DNA from: Bacteroidia bacterium
Lineage (GTDB): Bacteria; Bacteroidota; Bacteroidia; Bacteroidales; VadinHA17
Length of the DNA: 64,000 nucleotides
Reading direction: 5' to 3'
Assembly (NCBI GenBank): GCA_026391215.1
Contig: JAPLDX010000060.1
Location: forward strand, 1-64,000
Below the pieces are notes generated by a model that ran no database searches, had not been told where the DNA came from, and was given only the letters and a program-made list of their open reading frames with translations. This document shows positions 22,258 to 30,813 of the stretch, piece by piece (the first letter of the stretch is position 1; each line of letters opens with the position of its first letter). Both the position numbers and the translations under genes were made by a program.

Positions 22258-22276
22258 TTCATAAGAAGCTTATGAA
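22258..22276. other. Short hairpin in spacer
   Basis: TTCATAAG and CTTATGAA form an 8-bp stem with an AAG loop, 64 bp after the DUF4143 ATPase stop. There is no T-tract, so termination is uncertain. Confidence 0.3.
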
Positions 22277-22335
22277 ACAAGGATTGTCATTAAACCCAAC
22301 CAGCTATGGAGTTTCTTTGACTTATGATTTTTAGA

Positions 22336-22367
22336 TTTGATTTCCATTCAAACTTGGTGTAAATTTA
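22336..22367 (+). promoter_or_regulatory. Probable Bacteroidota promoter of the S9 peptidase
   Basis: TTTG (22336-22339), 20 bp, then TAAATTTA (22360-22367). One base off the TAnnTTTG consensus and one off the usual N19 spacing. Predicted start is about 17 nt before the ATG at 22391. Confidence 0.35.
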
Positions 22368-22390
22368 TTGAAACAAAAAACCTGACTCTT

Positions 22391-24262
22391 ATGAAAAAGT
22401 TGCTTTTCCCTTTCAGTCTCTTTCTGCTGTTAGTCGGTTGTTCACAGCAAAAGGATCAGAAACAATACAGTGTTGATCAGTTCTACAAGAACAACAATGT
22501 ATCCGGCGGCTCATTTTCTGCTGACGAGATAAAAGTGCTTTTCAGCAGCAATGAATCAGGTATCTATAACCTGTATGAAGTAACCATTTCAGATGGTTCA
22601 CAGAGAATGGTCACAAATTCAACCATGGAATCATATTATGCGGTCGGATATGTGCCCGGAACAGATAAGATTTGCTACAGCGCCGATGACAATGGCAATG
22701 AGATTTTCCATATTTTTCTTTTAAATGAAGACGGAACATCAACGGACCTTACGCCGGGGGAAAAAGAAAAGGCCTTCTTCGGATCATGGAGCAGGGATAA
22801 AAAAACCATGTATTTTGTATCCAGCAAAAGAGACCCCAGATTCTTTGACTATTATAAAATGAAGATCGGTGAATGGATCCCGGAACTGATCTATCAGAAT
22901 AATGAGGGAATCGACTTTGCCGGAATGTCGGTCGATGAAAATCTCCTTGCTTTACAGAATTCTATTACTACAAGCCGGAATCAGCTTTTCCTGTTCGACA
23001 GATCAGCAAAGAAAACCACGGAAATATCAGATCCGGAAAATCCGGGAATCTATTACAGTTCCGGTTTCACCAATGATGGCAAATACTTCTACTATATAAC
23101 TGATGCAGGAAAAGAATTTGCATACCTGGTACAGTATGAAACAGCTACGGGTGAACGCAAAACGATTTTTGAAACAAACTGGGATGTCACAAACAGTTAT
23201 CTGAGCGAAAATGAGAAATACAGGGTAATCTCAATCAATGAAGACGGGAAAAATACTTTGATAGTTAAAGAGAATTCCACTTTTAAAGACATTGAATTTC
23301 CTCCTATTCCCGATGCTGATATTTTAAATGTAAGCATATCAGAAAGTGAGAATAAGCTTCTTCTCACTGCAGGAACCTCCAGAACACCGGGTAATATTTA
23401 TGTGTACAATCTTGAAACTAAAGAACTGAAAAAGTTGACTGAAACACTTAATCCAGAACTGGATCCACAAAACCTGGTATCTGCTGAAATAATCCGGTTT
23501 AAGTCTTTTGATGATCTGGAGATACCGGCAATATTTTATAAACCTGCCGGTGCCTCGAAGAACAGGAAAGTTCCTGCTCTGGTCTATGTCCACGGCGGGC
23601 CAGGGGATCAGACCAGGGTCAATTATAGTTCTCTTATTCAGTGCCTTGTTAATCATGGCTATGCTGTCCTTGGAGTAAATAACAGGGGAAGCAGCGGTTA
23701 TGGCAAGACCTTTTTCACGATGGACGACAGGAACCATGGAGACAAGGACCTGAAAGATTGCATCTGGGGGGAAAAATGGCTCCAGGCACAGGAATATATC
23801 AATCCGGATAAAATTGGTATAATCGGACGTAGTTATGGCGGATATATGACTATGGCTGCAATGACCTTTGCCCCGGATGAGTTTAATGTGGGCGTGAATT
23901 TTTTCGGCGTGACCAACTGGATAAGAATCCTTAAGTCCATACCACCTGACTGGGAGTCGGGCAGAAAAGCGCTCTATGCCGAGCTTGGTGATCCATATTC
24001 AGCAGATTCGGTAAGATTGTTCAATATATCTCCGCTCTTTCATGCTGATAAGGTTAAAAGTCCTGTTCTTGTACTCCAGGGAGCAAATGACCCGAGAGTT
24101 TTACAGGTGGAATCGGATGAAATTGTCGCAGCAATTAAAAAGAATAATGTTCCGGTTGAGTATATTATTTTCCCGGATGAAGGACACGGCTTTGTTAAAA
24201 AGGAAAATGAAATTAAGGGGACAGAACTGGTTCTGACATTCCTGGATAAATATCTCAGATAG
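22391..24262 (+). CDS. S9 family peptidase (prolyl oligopeptidase-like) lipoprotein
   Basis: A 623-residue serine peptidase. A lipoprotein signal (LLVGCSQQK) is followed by an N-terminal TolB/PD40-type beta-propeller (about 30-365) and a C-terminal alpha/beta hydrolase domain. The triad is S481 in GRSYGG, D567 in GANDPRV and H599 in DEGHGF; the oxyanion region HGGPG precedes it. It likely cleaves oligopeptides in the periplasm or at the surface. I start at the ATG that opens the signal peptide; an in-frame ATG 54 bp upstream adds an implausible leader. Single gene with its own likely promoter. Confidence 0.94.
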   Translation: MKKLLFPFSLFLLLVGCSQQKDQKQYSVDQFYKNNNVSGGSFSADEIKVLFSSNESGIYNLYEVTISDGSQRMVTNSTMESYYAVGYVPGTDKICYSADDNGNEIFHIFLLNEDGTSTDLTPGEKEKAFFGSWSRDKKTMYFVSSKRDPRFFDYYKMKIGEWIPELIYQNNEGIDFAGMSVDENLLALQNSITTSRNQLFLFDRSAKKTTEISDPENPGIYYSSGFTNDGKYFYYITDAGKEFAYLVQYETATGERKTIFETNWDVTNSYLSENEKYRVISINEDGKNTLIVKENSTFKDIEFPPIPDADILNVSISESENKLLLTAGTSRTPGNIYVYNLETKELKKLTETLNPELDPQNLVSAEIIRFKSFDDLEIPAIFYKPAGASKNRKVPALVYVHGGPGDQTRVNYSSLIQCLVNHGYAVLGVNNRGSSGYGKTFFTMDDRNHGDKDLKDCIWGEKWLQAQEYINPDKIGIIGRSYGGYMTMAAMTFAPDEFNVGVNFFGVTNWIRILKSIPPDWESGRKALYAELGDPYSADSVRLFNISPLFHADKVKSPVLVLQGANDPRVLQVESDEIVAAIKKNNVPVEYIIFPDEGHGFVKKENEIKGTELVLTFLDKYLR

Positions 24263-24303
24263 GCGATATTCGATATTCGATATGCGATATACAATATACG
24301 ATT
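24263..24303. repeat. CGATAT-type short tandem repeat
   Basis: An imperfect run of CGATATT/CGATATG/CGATATA units immediately after the S9 peptidase stop. Low-complexity spacer. Confidence 0.6.
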
Positions 24304-24347
24304 TGAAGATGAAGGTGTGATAATGGACATATAATACCTTAAATATT

Positions 24348-26183
24348 ATGGAGAAACACGTACTTATCGATATATCAAATGGAAGTCTGCTTTATCAGAT
24401 TTTCTATGTGCTGGCCTTCGTGGTTGCATATGTGATCATTTTCTGTGAAGGTTACAAAAGGAAATTCCCTCTTCTGACGTGGGTTCTCATTATTGCAGGT
24501 ATACGATTTGCAGTGGTAATTGGAACGAAGATCTTTACTTATTCAGCAGAGGAGTGGCGTTTTATGCTTGAAAGCCAGACATTTTTGCCAAACAATCAGA
24601 AAACTATGTTTGGAGGATTCCTTCTCGGAACAGGAGCTTATCTTCTGTTAAGGTATCTTTTTAATTTCAGGCACTCGGTATGGGACACTGTTGCCATAGC
24701 ATTCCCTGCAGCAGTATCGATCCAGTCGATGGGATGTTTCTTTTATGGTTGCTGCTTTGGTAAAGCCGTTTCCCTGCCGTGGGCAGTCCGGTATCCGGTC
24801 ATGTCGCTTGCTCATTACCACCAATTTGAATCCGGAGCTATAACTTTTAACGATCTCTATTCTCTTCCTGTTCATCCCGTACAATTATATCAATGCCTTG
24901 GAGGATTATTGGTGATCATTCTTGTGATCAGGTTTCGAAAATACTGGAAGGCACAGGGCAGCATTCTCCTGAGCTCTATTGTCTTTTTTACCCTGATCAG
25001 GTTTATAATTGAATTCTTCAGGGATCCTCTTTCAAACAAAACAGGAGGGGAGATGCTTTGGGTACTGAAACAGGTACAATGGCAGTATCTGATATTTGCT
25101 GTCCTGATGACACTTCTGTTATTCTGGAGGGAAAAGACATTCAGAGTCAAACCTGTAGTTTTAAATAACAACCCACCCGGATTAAAATTACAGATTGCTT
25201 TTCTGTGTGCATTGGTTCTTATATTCCTTTTACTCCGTGGCTGGTTCACCCTGCCGGAGATAATCGCCCTGAATATTGCGTTGCTTCCGGCACTCCTTAT
25301 TTCCGGAATCGAGGTTTACAGGTCATTTGCATCTCTGAGATACAGATGGATCTATGCTTTGATACTCCTGCTTCCTCTTCTGCTGATGAGTCAGACCTTA
25401 CCGTCAGCGCAGACAGATTCAACAACAATTAAGAAAGCAAAATCATATCATTCAATCGGTGGAGGAATTGCCACCGGAGATTTTATTGATGCACCGAGCA
25501 ATCATTATGGAGAAGGATGCGACAGGGTTACAAACACCCGCTATTTCAATCAGAAGTACACGATTGGCGGTATCGGATACAGTTACACAAAAGAGACGCC
25601 TGAAAAATATATGATCAGGTATGGAGTCAATACCTTCTTTGGGAAATATTCACAAAATATCCTGTCCAGCGGAATATCGGAAAAGGAAAATATATTTGGG
25701 ATAAATCCATGTGCGGGAATAGATTCAAAATGGATAGGCGGGGCATTGGGTCTTCATATTGGTAATCTTTACTATTCCACCGGCGACAGGGAAAAGGAAA
25801 GCATGCAGATACCTGTAACAGGTAGTTTTCATACAGTATTTTTCCCGCAATTTTACTTCCGGTTTGGAGAAGTAAGGACGTTTTTTGGTGAGATTCATAT
25901 TGCCGATCAGTTCCCGGTATCCACACCTGGATTAGCATTTCAATTCCATATTGGAACAGGCTTTGGACTGGAGAATGGATTAAAGCTCAGGTTTGGCACA
26001 TCATTATATGAGCACAGTAGCTGGCTATTTTCAGCTTATATCCCGATTGAGAACAGGATAATCATAGAGCCCTTATTTCTGTGGAGCAAAGGTGAAAAAG
26101 ATAACTATGAATATCCTAAAGGAATATCAAATGAAAAGCAGTTCTCGGTCGGACTTTCTTATCGTTTTGGGCATAAATACTAA
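24348..26183 (+). CDS. Lgt-like membrane protein fused to a C-terminal beta-barrel-like domain
   Basis: A 611-residue protein of unusual design. Residues about 1-265 resemble prolipoprotein diacylglyceryl transferase (multi-TM, with GGFLLGTGAYLLLRYL, SMGCFFYGCCFGK and HPVQLYQ corresponding to family motifs). The GCCFGK form is that of Lgt-like paralogues, not of canonical GRxGNFxN enzymes. Further hydrophobic helices follow to about 355. The last (YRWIYALILLLPLLL...LPSAQ, about 331-355) reads like a cleavable signal peptide. Residues about 365-611 are Gly/aromatic-rich alternating beta strands ending in FSVGLSYRFGHKY, as in outer-membrane barrels. The reading frame is continuous. Whether the two parts stay joined is unknown. 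The diacylglyceryl transferase role is a family inference. Confidence 0.75.
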   Translation: MEKHVLIDISNGSLLYQIFYVLAFVVAYVIIFCEGYKRKFPLLTWVLIIAGIRFAVVIGTKIFTYSAEEWRFMLESQTFLPNNQKTMFGGFLLGTGAYLLLRYLFNFRHSVWDTVAIAFPAAVSIQSMGCFFYGCCFGKAVSLPWAVRYPVMSLAHYHQFESGAITFNDLYSLPVHPVQLYQCLGGLLVIILVIRFRKYWKAQGSILLSSIVFFTLIRFIIEFFRDPLSNKTGGEMLWVLKQVQWQYLIFAVLMTLLLFWREKTFRVKPVVLNNNPPGLKLQIAFLCALVLIFLLLRGWFTLPEIIALNIALLPALLISGIEVYRSFASLRYRWIYALILLLPLLLMSQTLPSAQTDSTTIKKAKSYHSIGGGIATGDFIDAPSNHYGEGCDRVTNTRYFNQKYTIGGIGYSYTKETPEKYMIRYGVNTFFGKYSQNILSSGISEKENIFGINPCAGIDSKWIGGALGLHIGNLYYSTGDREKESMQIPVTGSFHTVFFPQFYFRFGEVRTFFGEIHIADQFPVSTPGLAFQFHIGTGFGLENGLKLRFGTSLYEHSSWLFSAYIPIENRIIIEPLFLWSKGEKDNYEYPKGISNEKQFSVGLSYRFGHKY

Positions 26184-26258
26184 AGCTTAACAGATTTCCC
26201 GGGATCTAGGCTGGCTTGATTTTTGCTGTAATTGTTTTAATCCCAAACGTTTTATCTC

Positions 26259-26669
26259 ATGAAAAAAATTGCATTTTTCTTTGTCTTTTCCCTTGTTCTA
26301 TTTTCCTGCGAGAAAGGCGATTTCCCTGATCCATCAACACTTCCGAAAGGACTTGCCGGATCATGGGTAGAGACCCACACCCTGGAAGATACAATTGTTT
26401 TCAATTCAGGCAGGGATACCGGCTGGTTCTACCTGTCCAGAGGTTTTGAGATGAGAAACGGATACCGGCTGCCGAAAATAGGAAGCGCACCCTATTCATA
26501 TATAATATCAGGTGACAGCATATCGGTAATTGACGGATTATCAAGTTCCATGCAAGGCGGAACCTATTATTTCAGGTATGATGAACCGGATCTTATTATC
26601 AATATAGGCAAGTTCTGTAAATATATAGACACGAAGAAATCGACACTGATATTCAGGAAAATCAGATGA
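26259..26669 (+). CDS. Small lipocalin-like lipoprotein
   Basis: A 136-residue lipoprotein (lipobox Cys in VLFSCEKGD). The mature part begins with a GLAGSWVETHT motif and is predicted all-beta, as in small Bacteroidota lipocalin-like lipoproteins. Stop and next start overlap (ATGA at 26666), so it is coupled to the HExxH protein that follows and probably acts with it. No function can be assigned. Confidence 0.7.
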   Translation: MKKIAFFFVFSLVLFSCEKGDFPDPSTLPKGLAGSWVETHTLEDTIVFNSGRDTGWFYLSRGFEMRNGYRLPKIGSAPYSYIISGDSISVIDGLSSSMQGGTYYFRYDEPDLIINIGKFCKYIDTKKSTLIFRKIR

Positions 26670-27703
26670 AATTAGTCCTGAGAATGGTTTTCCTGGTCAC
26701 TTCATTGCTTTTCATAATTAGCGATGAAGGCAATAGTCAGCGTTCTGAAAATACGGAATGGATAAAGGAATCCACAAAAAGGGACTCTCCTTATTCCTGG
26801 TACCTGCTGATGAGCTACGACTCCCTGCCGGCATCAGCATCGGCTCCTCTTCTGAACGGGGGAGAAGTAACCACACAGAAATCAGTCGGGACTTTCGATT
26901 ATCTGAAGGGACGAACCAGGATCGACCTGCTCGCAAGCATGGAAATGAATGTCCATGAGATAGCGCACGGATATTTTGACCATAATATGTTCCGGTATAT
27001 TCCTGAGAATAACCTTGAATTCAATCCGGATAATGCCAACGGATTCATTTATATCACTCCTCAGCACTCCTTCTTTGTCTCTTTCCCTTTAAAAGCCTTG
27101 TTCCCGTCCGGTGAGCTTGCAGCAGTCGTCCCCTCTGACCTGCGGACTTACCGCTATAATACATATATTAAAGGAACAACATCTACGCAAAGCGATGGCA
27201 TTATAGGTCTTCTGAATGAGCTGCATGCATATTACTGCGGATCGAGATATTGCTTCGACATGCTTGAAGCATATAAGACAGCTGCAGGATCAGATGAAAC
27301 CGGGTTGTTTGAATGGGTTACACATACACAGAGCACCATGAGCGCCTTCTACGAGTTCGATTTTTTCATTAATGAGTACTTGCTCCATATGAAAAGGAAA
27401 TACCCGCAGAATTATGAAATTTTAAGATCGTACACTCCCTTCAGGGAATCATATAGAGCTTTGCAAGGATTATATATTGATTTGATTGACAGATACCTGG
27501 ATCGTATCAATAAGGAGATGGAGCTATTGAATTCCTCGGGTGATGCTGTAACCAGGCTGACCGACGGCTGGCTCTGGATAAAAGCAGGCGGCAGTCATAT
27601 CTCCAGCGGCACGCCCCTCTTCTCCGACGAAAGGAAAACACTTCTACCAGTACTTGAGGGCAGAAGATATGAAGAAATTGAAGAAGATTTTGGAATAAGG
27701 TAA
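26666..27703 (+). CDS. Secreted HExxH putative metalloprotease
   Basis: A 345-residue protein with an N-terminal signal sequence (VTSLLFIISDEGNSQ) and no family I recognise. It contains HEIAHGYFDH (H97-E98-x-x-H101), a zincin motif, and 84 residues later an ExxA-like helix, LLNELHAYYCG (E185), which could supply the third zinc ligand as in gluzincins. Two cysteines (CGSRYC) lie just after that helix. It overlaps the upstream lipoprotein gene by 4 bases. The gene ends 68 bp before a convergent oxidoreductase gene. A protease role is an inference from the motif. Confidence 0.6.
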   Translation: MKLVLRMVFLVTSLLFIISDEGNSQRSENTEWIKESTKRDSPYSWYLLMSYDSLPASASAPLLNGGEVTTQKSVGTFDYLKGRTRIDLLASMEMNVHEIAHGYFDHNMFRYIPENNLEFNPDNANGFIYITPQHSFFVSFPLKALFPSGELAAVVPSDLRTYRYNTYIKGTTSTQSDGIIGLLNELHAYYCGSRYCFDMLEAYKTAAGSDETGLFEWVTHTQSTMSAFYEFDFFINEYLLHMKRKYPQNYEILRSYTPFRESYRALQGLYIDLIDRYLDRINKEMELLNSSGDAVTRLTDGWLWIKAGGSHISSGTPLFSDERKTLLPVLEGRRYEEIEEDFGIR

Positions 27704-27727
27704 GCCGGATTAAGTGTTTAAATGTAT

Positions 27728-27759
27728 GATCGTTCGATCGTTCGATCGTTCGATCGTTC
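27728..27759. repeat. 8-bp tandem repeat (4 perfect copies)
   Basis: GATCGTTC repeated four times without error between two convergent genes. Each unit contains the palindrome CGATCG. Confidence 0.9.
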
Positions 27760-27771
27760 AAACGCTGAACA

Positions 27772-29295
27772 TTATTCAATAGTAGTTCTGAACTTCCTGT
27801 GATCTTCCTTACAGAGCTTCTTTACAAGTCTCCGTCCCGACATGATTCCCGTAGGCAGTCCTCCTCCCGGTTCCACCCACTGTCCGCACATGAAGAAATT
27901 GCTGAGCCCCGGAAGCATCTGTGACATAGGCTTCATTACTACATATGAATTTGCCGGAGTGATAAGCCAGCCTTCAAAGCTTCCCTGCCAGTTGCCGGTA
28001 TATCGCTTAAATGTCATGGGCGTCGCTACATCAACGACTTCGACCTGTGATGCAATTCCCGGGAACCTTTTATCAAGCTGTTCCACAAGGATAAGTGCGA
28101 TCTCCTCTTTTTTTGCTTTATATGCTGATTCATTCTCTGCCAGCTTTTCCCAGTAATCATATCTTGATTCCATCATGATTATAATGCTGGTCTTGCCTTC
28201 AGGCGCCATTGAAGGATCATGGTTATAAATATGTATCCATAGCCTGTTACGCACTCTGTCGCCTATTTCAACAGGACTGCTGAGCGGGTAGCTGAATCCT
28301 GAAACGGAAAGCGGTTCATCGGCAAAAGAGCGGTTTACGCCTATGCCTGCGAAGACAAGCGGCTGGAATATCGGCCACTTCTCATATGGCTCACGGATTT
28401 TGTCATCAGCATATTTGCCATCGAGCATATTAAAAATGGTGCTGAATCCATCGGCAGCAGAAACGACCCTGCCTGCCCTGTGCTCTGTCCCGTCAATGAG
28501 CCTTACACCTACAGCCTTGTTGTCTTCCACGATGATCTTCTCAACTCTTTGTCGGTAATTAATTGTTCCGCCGAGCTTTATATACCGTCTTTCAAGAGCT
28601 TCCGACATTGGTGTTGAACCTCCAAGGGGGTAACCTGCATTCTTTTTATGAAGATATGCAAATGTGAAGAACATGAACATTATTGAGAATTCAGGCATCC
28701 ACATCTCTTTAAGTGCATCTCTCAAAAGGGGATCCTTGAAGCGGCCTGAAAATTCTGCTGCAGATATCTTCATCCACTTCTGCATTTTCCCGCCATTGAT
28801 GGCGAAGCTGAGTCCCAAACCAATATACCTGAATATGCGTACCGGGAGAGAAACTTTTTTTGAAGGAGCTTCAAGAGACAGGCACATTCTTATTCCGTCA
28901 ATGAACTCACTGATCGGTTCCTTGTCGGATGGTGAGAATTCAAGCAGTTCCTTCTCCAGCTTGTCAACATTGGAATAGAAGATCAGTGTTCTGCCGTCAG
29001 CAGCCTCGAAACGCATATATTCATCAATATCAATGATCCGGCTTCCCTGTGCTATGCCGACCTCTTCCCAATACTGGTTCATGGGGCTTTGAGGATTTGA
29101 GCCTACCAGCCAGTGGATACATCCGTCAAAGGTGTATCCTTTCCGTTTCCATGATGTGCACAGCCCTCCGGGTTTGTCGTGCATCTCGAAGATCTCAGCT
29201 TTGTAGCCGTTCATCAGTGCATATATCCCTGCTCCGAGTCCGGCAAATCCGGCTCCGATAATTATAATTGAGTTGTCACTGGTATTGTTTGTCAT
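27772..29295 (-). CDS. FAD-dependent oxidoreductase (phytoene desaturase-like)
   Basis: A 507-residue flavoprotein of the CrtI/phytoene dehydrogenase-related NAD(P)/FAD amine-oxidase superfamily. The dinucleotide-binding motif IIIIGAGFAGLGAG is at the N-terminus; the FAD-contact run HDKPGGLCTSW, a second RVVSAADGF segment and the C-terminal FAD signature GLSNFFMCGQWVEPGGGLP follow. Homologues act on carotenoid or other polyisoprenoid/lipid substrates; here there are no neighbouring carotenoid genes, so the substrate is open. I start at the ATG just before the Rossmann motif (29295); the longer frame to 29400 adds a non-homologous leader and covers the promoter. Confidence 0.88.
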   Translation of the reverse strand: MTNNTSDNSIIIIGAGFAGLGAGIYALMNGYKAEIFEMHDKPGGLCTSWKRKGYTFDGCIHWLVGSNPQSPMNQYWEEVGIAQGSRIIDIDEYMRFEAADGRTLIFYSNVDKLEKELLEFSPSDKEPISEFIDGIRMCLSLEAPSKKVSLPVRIFRYIGLGLSFAINGGKMQKWMKISAAEFSGRFKDPLLRDALKEMWMPEFSIMFMFFTFAYLHKKNAGYPLGGSTPMSEALERRYIKLGGTINYRQRVEKIIVEDNKAVGVRLIDGTEHRAGRVVSAADGFSTIFNMLDGKYADDKIREPYEKWPIFQPLVFAGIGVNRSFADEPLSVSGFSYPLSSPVEIGDRVRNRLWIHIYNHDPSMAPEGKTSIIIMMESRYDYWEKLAENESAYKAKKEEIALILVEQLDKRFPGIASQVEVVDVATPMTFKRYTGNWQGSFEGWLITPANSYVVMKPMSQMLPGLSNFFMCGQWVEPGGGLPTGIMSGRRLVKKLCKEDHRKFRTTIE

Positions 29296-29321
29296 CTTAT
29301 TAAGTGGTTTAATGCAAATAG

Positions 29322-29329
29322 CAAATTTA
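29322..29329 (-). promoter_or_regulatory. -7 element of the FAD oxidoreductase gene
   Basis: TAAATTTG on the minus strand fits TAnnTTTG and predicts transcription start about 20 nt upstream of the ATG at 29295. This supports the short start. No TTTG at -33. Confidence 0.4.
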
Positions 29330-29974
29330 CATCTCTTTGCTGAAAATAAAACGATAAATCTGATGAACACCCGGAGATACCGGTGACTGGTTGCCGGCAA
29401 CCGGTCAATTCAGTTTTAGAATGATCGTCTCTATAACTTTAAATTTCATTTATAGCATTTCACTGAAAAAGTACAAGGTAAAATGATTTTTGTTTTATAG
29501 ATTTACAACGAAAATGAATCTGTAAATATTAGTAAAATTCGACAAGCATATGAGAAAAACAATCCTTCTTACATTTTTGTCAGCTGTGTGCATGCTGGCT
29601 TTTTCCCAGGTGCCACAGGGTATTAATTACCAGGCTGTTGTATATAACAGCTCGGGATCCACGGTACCTAATACCAATATACAGGTTAAAGCAGCTATCC
29701 TTTCTGATACTTTAACACCTGTTATTGTGTGGGAAGAGCTTCATTCAACTGTCAGAACAAATGCAAGTGGTGTATTTAACCTTGTAATCGGTACAGGAAC
29801 AAAACAATCCGGATCAGCGTCTGCATTCAATACTATTGACTGGAGCATGACGCCATTATACCTTAAAATTCAGATATTTTATCAGAGTGCCTGGAAGTAT
29901 ATGGGAACATCAAAACTATGGTCAGTACCTTATGCAATGTATTCAGGAAATAAGGTAGATCTGACAGATTTGCA

Positions 29975-30067
29975 GACTGAAATTGATGCGACAGAGACAG
30001 TTTTACGAGCTGAAATTGATGCGACAGAGACAGTTTTACAGACTGAAATTGATGCAACAGAAACAGG
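29975..30067 (+). repeat. 33-bp in-frame tandem repeat (~3 copies)
   Basis: TGAAATTGATGCG begins at 29978, 30011 and 30044 (period 33 bp), encoding EIDATETVLRA-type 11-residue repeats. The first two units are almost identical, so expansion is recent. Only in paralogue A. Confidence 0.9.
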
Positions 30068-30228
30068 CGCCGGCCTGAATAATAATGGAAGCTATTCAGC
30101 GAATGCATCGGCAAACTACATTGCTTCTGCCTCCAGCCTTAAGGATGCTGATAACAAGCTTGATGCACAGGCGAAGAAGAATTCAGACAATATTGCAGCC
30201 ATAAAGAATTTATGTTGATGATGGTGCC

Positions 30229-30813
30229 AAGGGAGCCAAAGGAGGATTTGCGGTAGGCGGATTCGGAACTTCAAAAGCTCCTTCACAGAATCTGCTCTAT
30301 GTTGATCCGGACAGTATAAGGGCTTATGTCAGCAATGAACCTGTAAAAGGGGCAAAGGGAGGGTTTGCAGTAGGCGGATTCGGAACTACAAAAGCTTCTT
30401 CGCAGGACCTTCTTTTTGTTGGTCCTGACAGCATAAGGGCTTATGTCAATATTGATCCGGAAAAGGGAGCAAAGGGAGGATTTGCAGTAGGCGGATTCGG
30501 CACTTTAAAAGGTACTGCGCAGAATCTGCTTGTTGTTAATGCAGATAGTATCAGGGCTTATATAGACACAAATACGGGAAAGGGTGCTAAGGGTGGATTT
30601 GCAGTAGGCGGATTTGGTACTACCAAATCGACTGTTGAGGAATACCTTCGCATAACACGTGATAGTACAAGGATCTATATAAACAATACAGGGACCAAGG
30701 GAGCCAAGGGAGGTTTTGCCGTTGGCGGATTTGGCACCTCCAAAGGATCATCTGATAATTATATGCTTATCAATCCTGATAGTACAAGGTTTTACGTGCG
30801 CGAGATTATTCCG
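30229..30813 (+). repeat. 117-bp repeat array, 5 units (paralogue A)
   Basis: Five units starting at 30229, 30346, 30463, 30580 and 30697, each exactly 117 bp (39 residues): KGAKGGFAVGGFGTxK, then a variable turn and LLYVxxDSIRAYI. All five units are in frame with one another. Confidence 0.92.
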
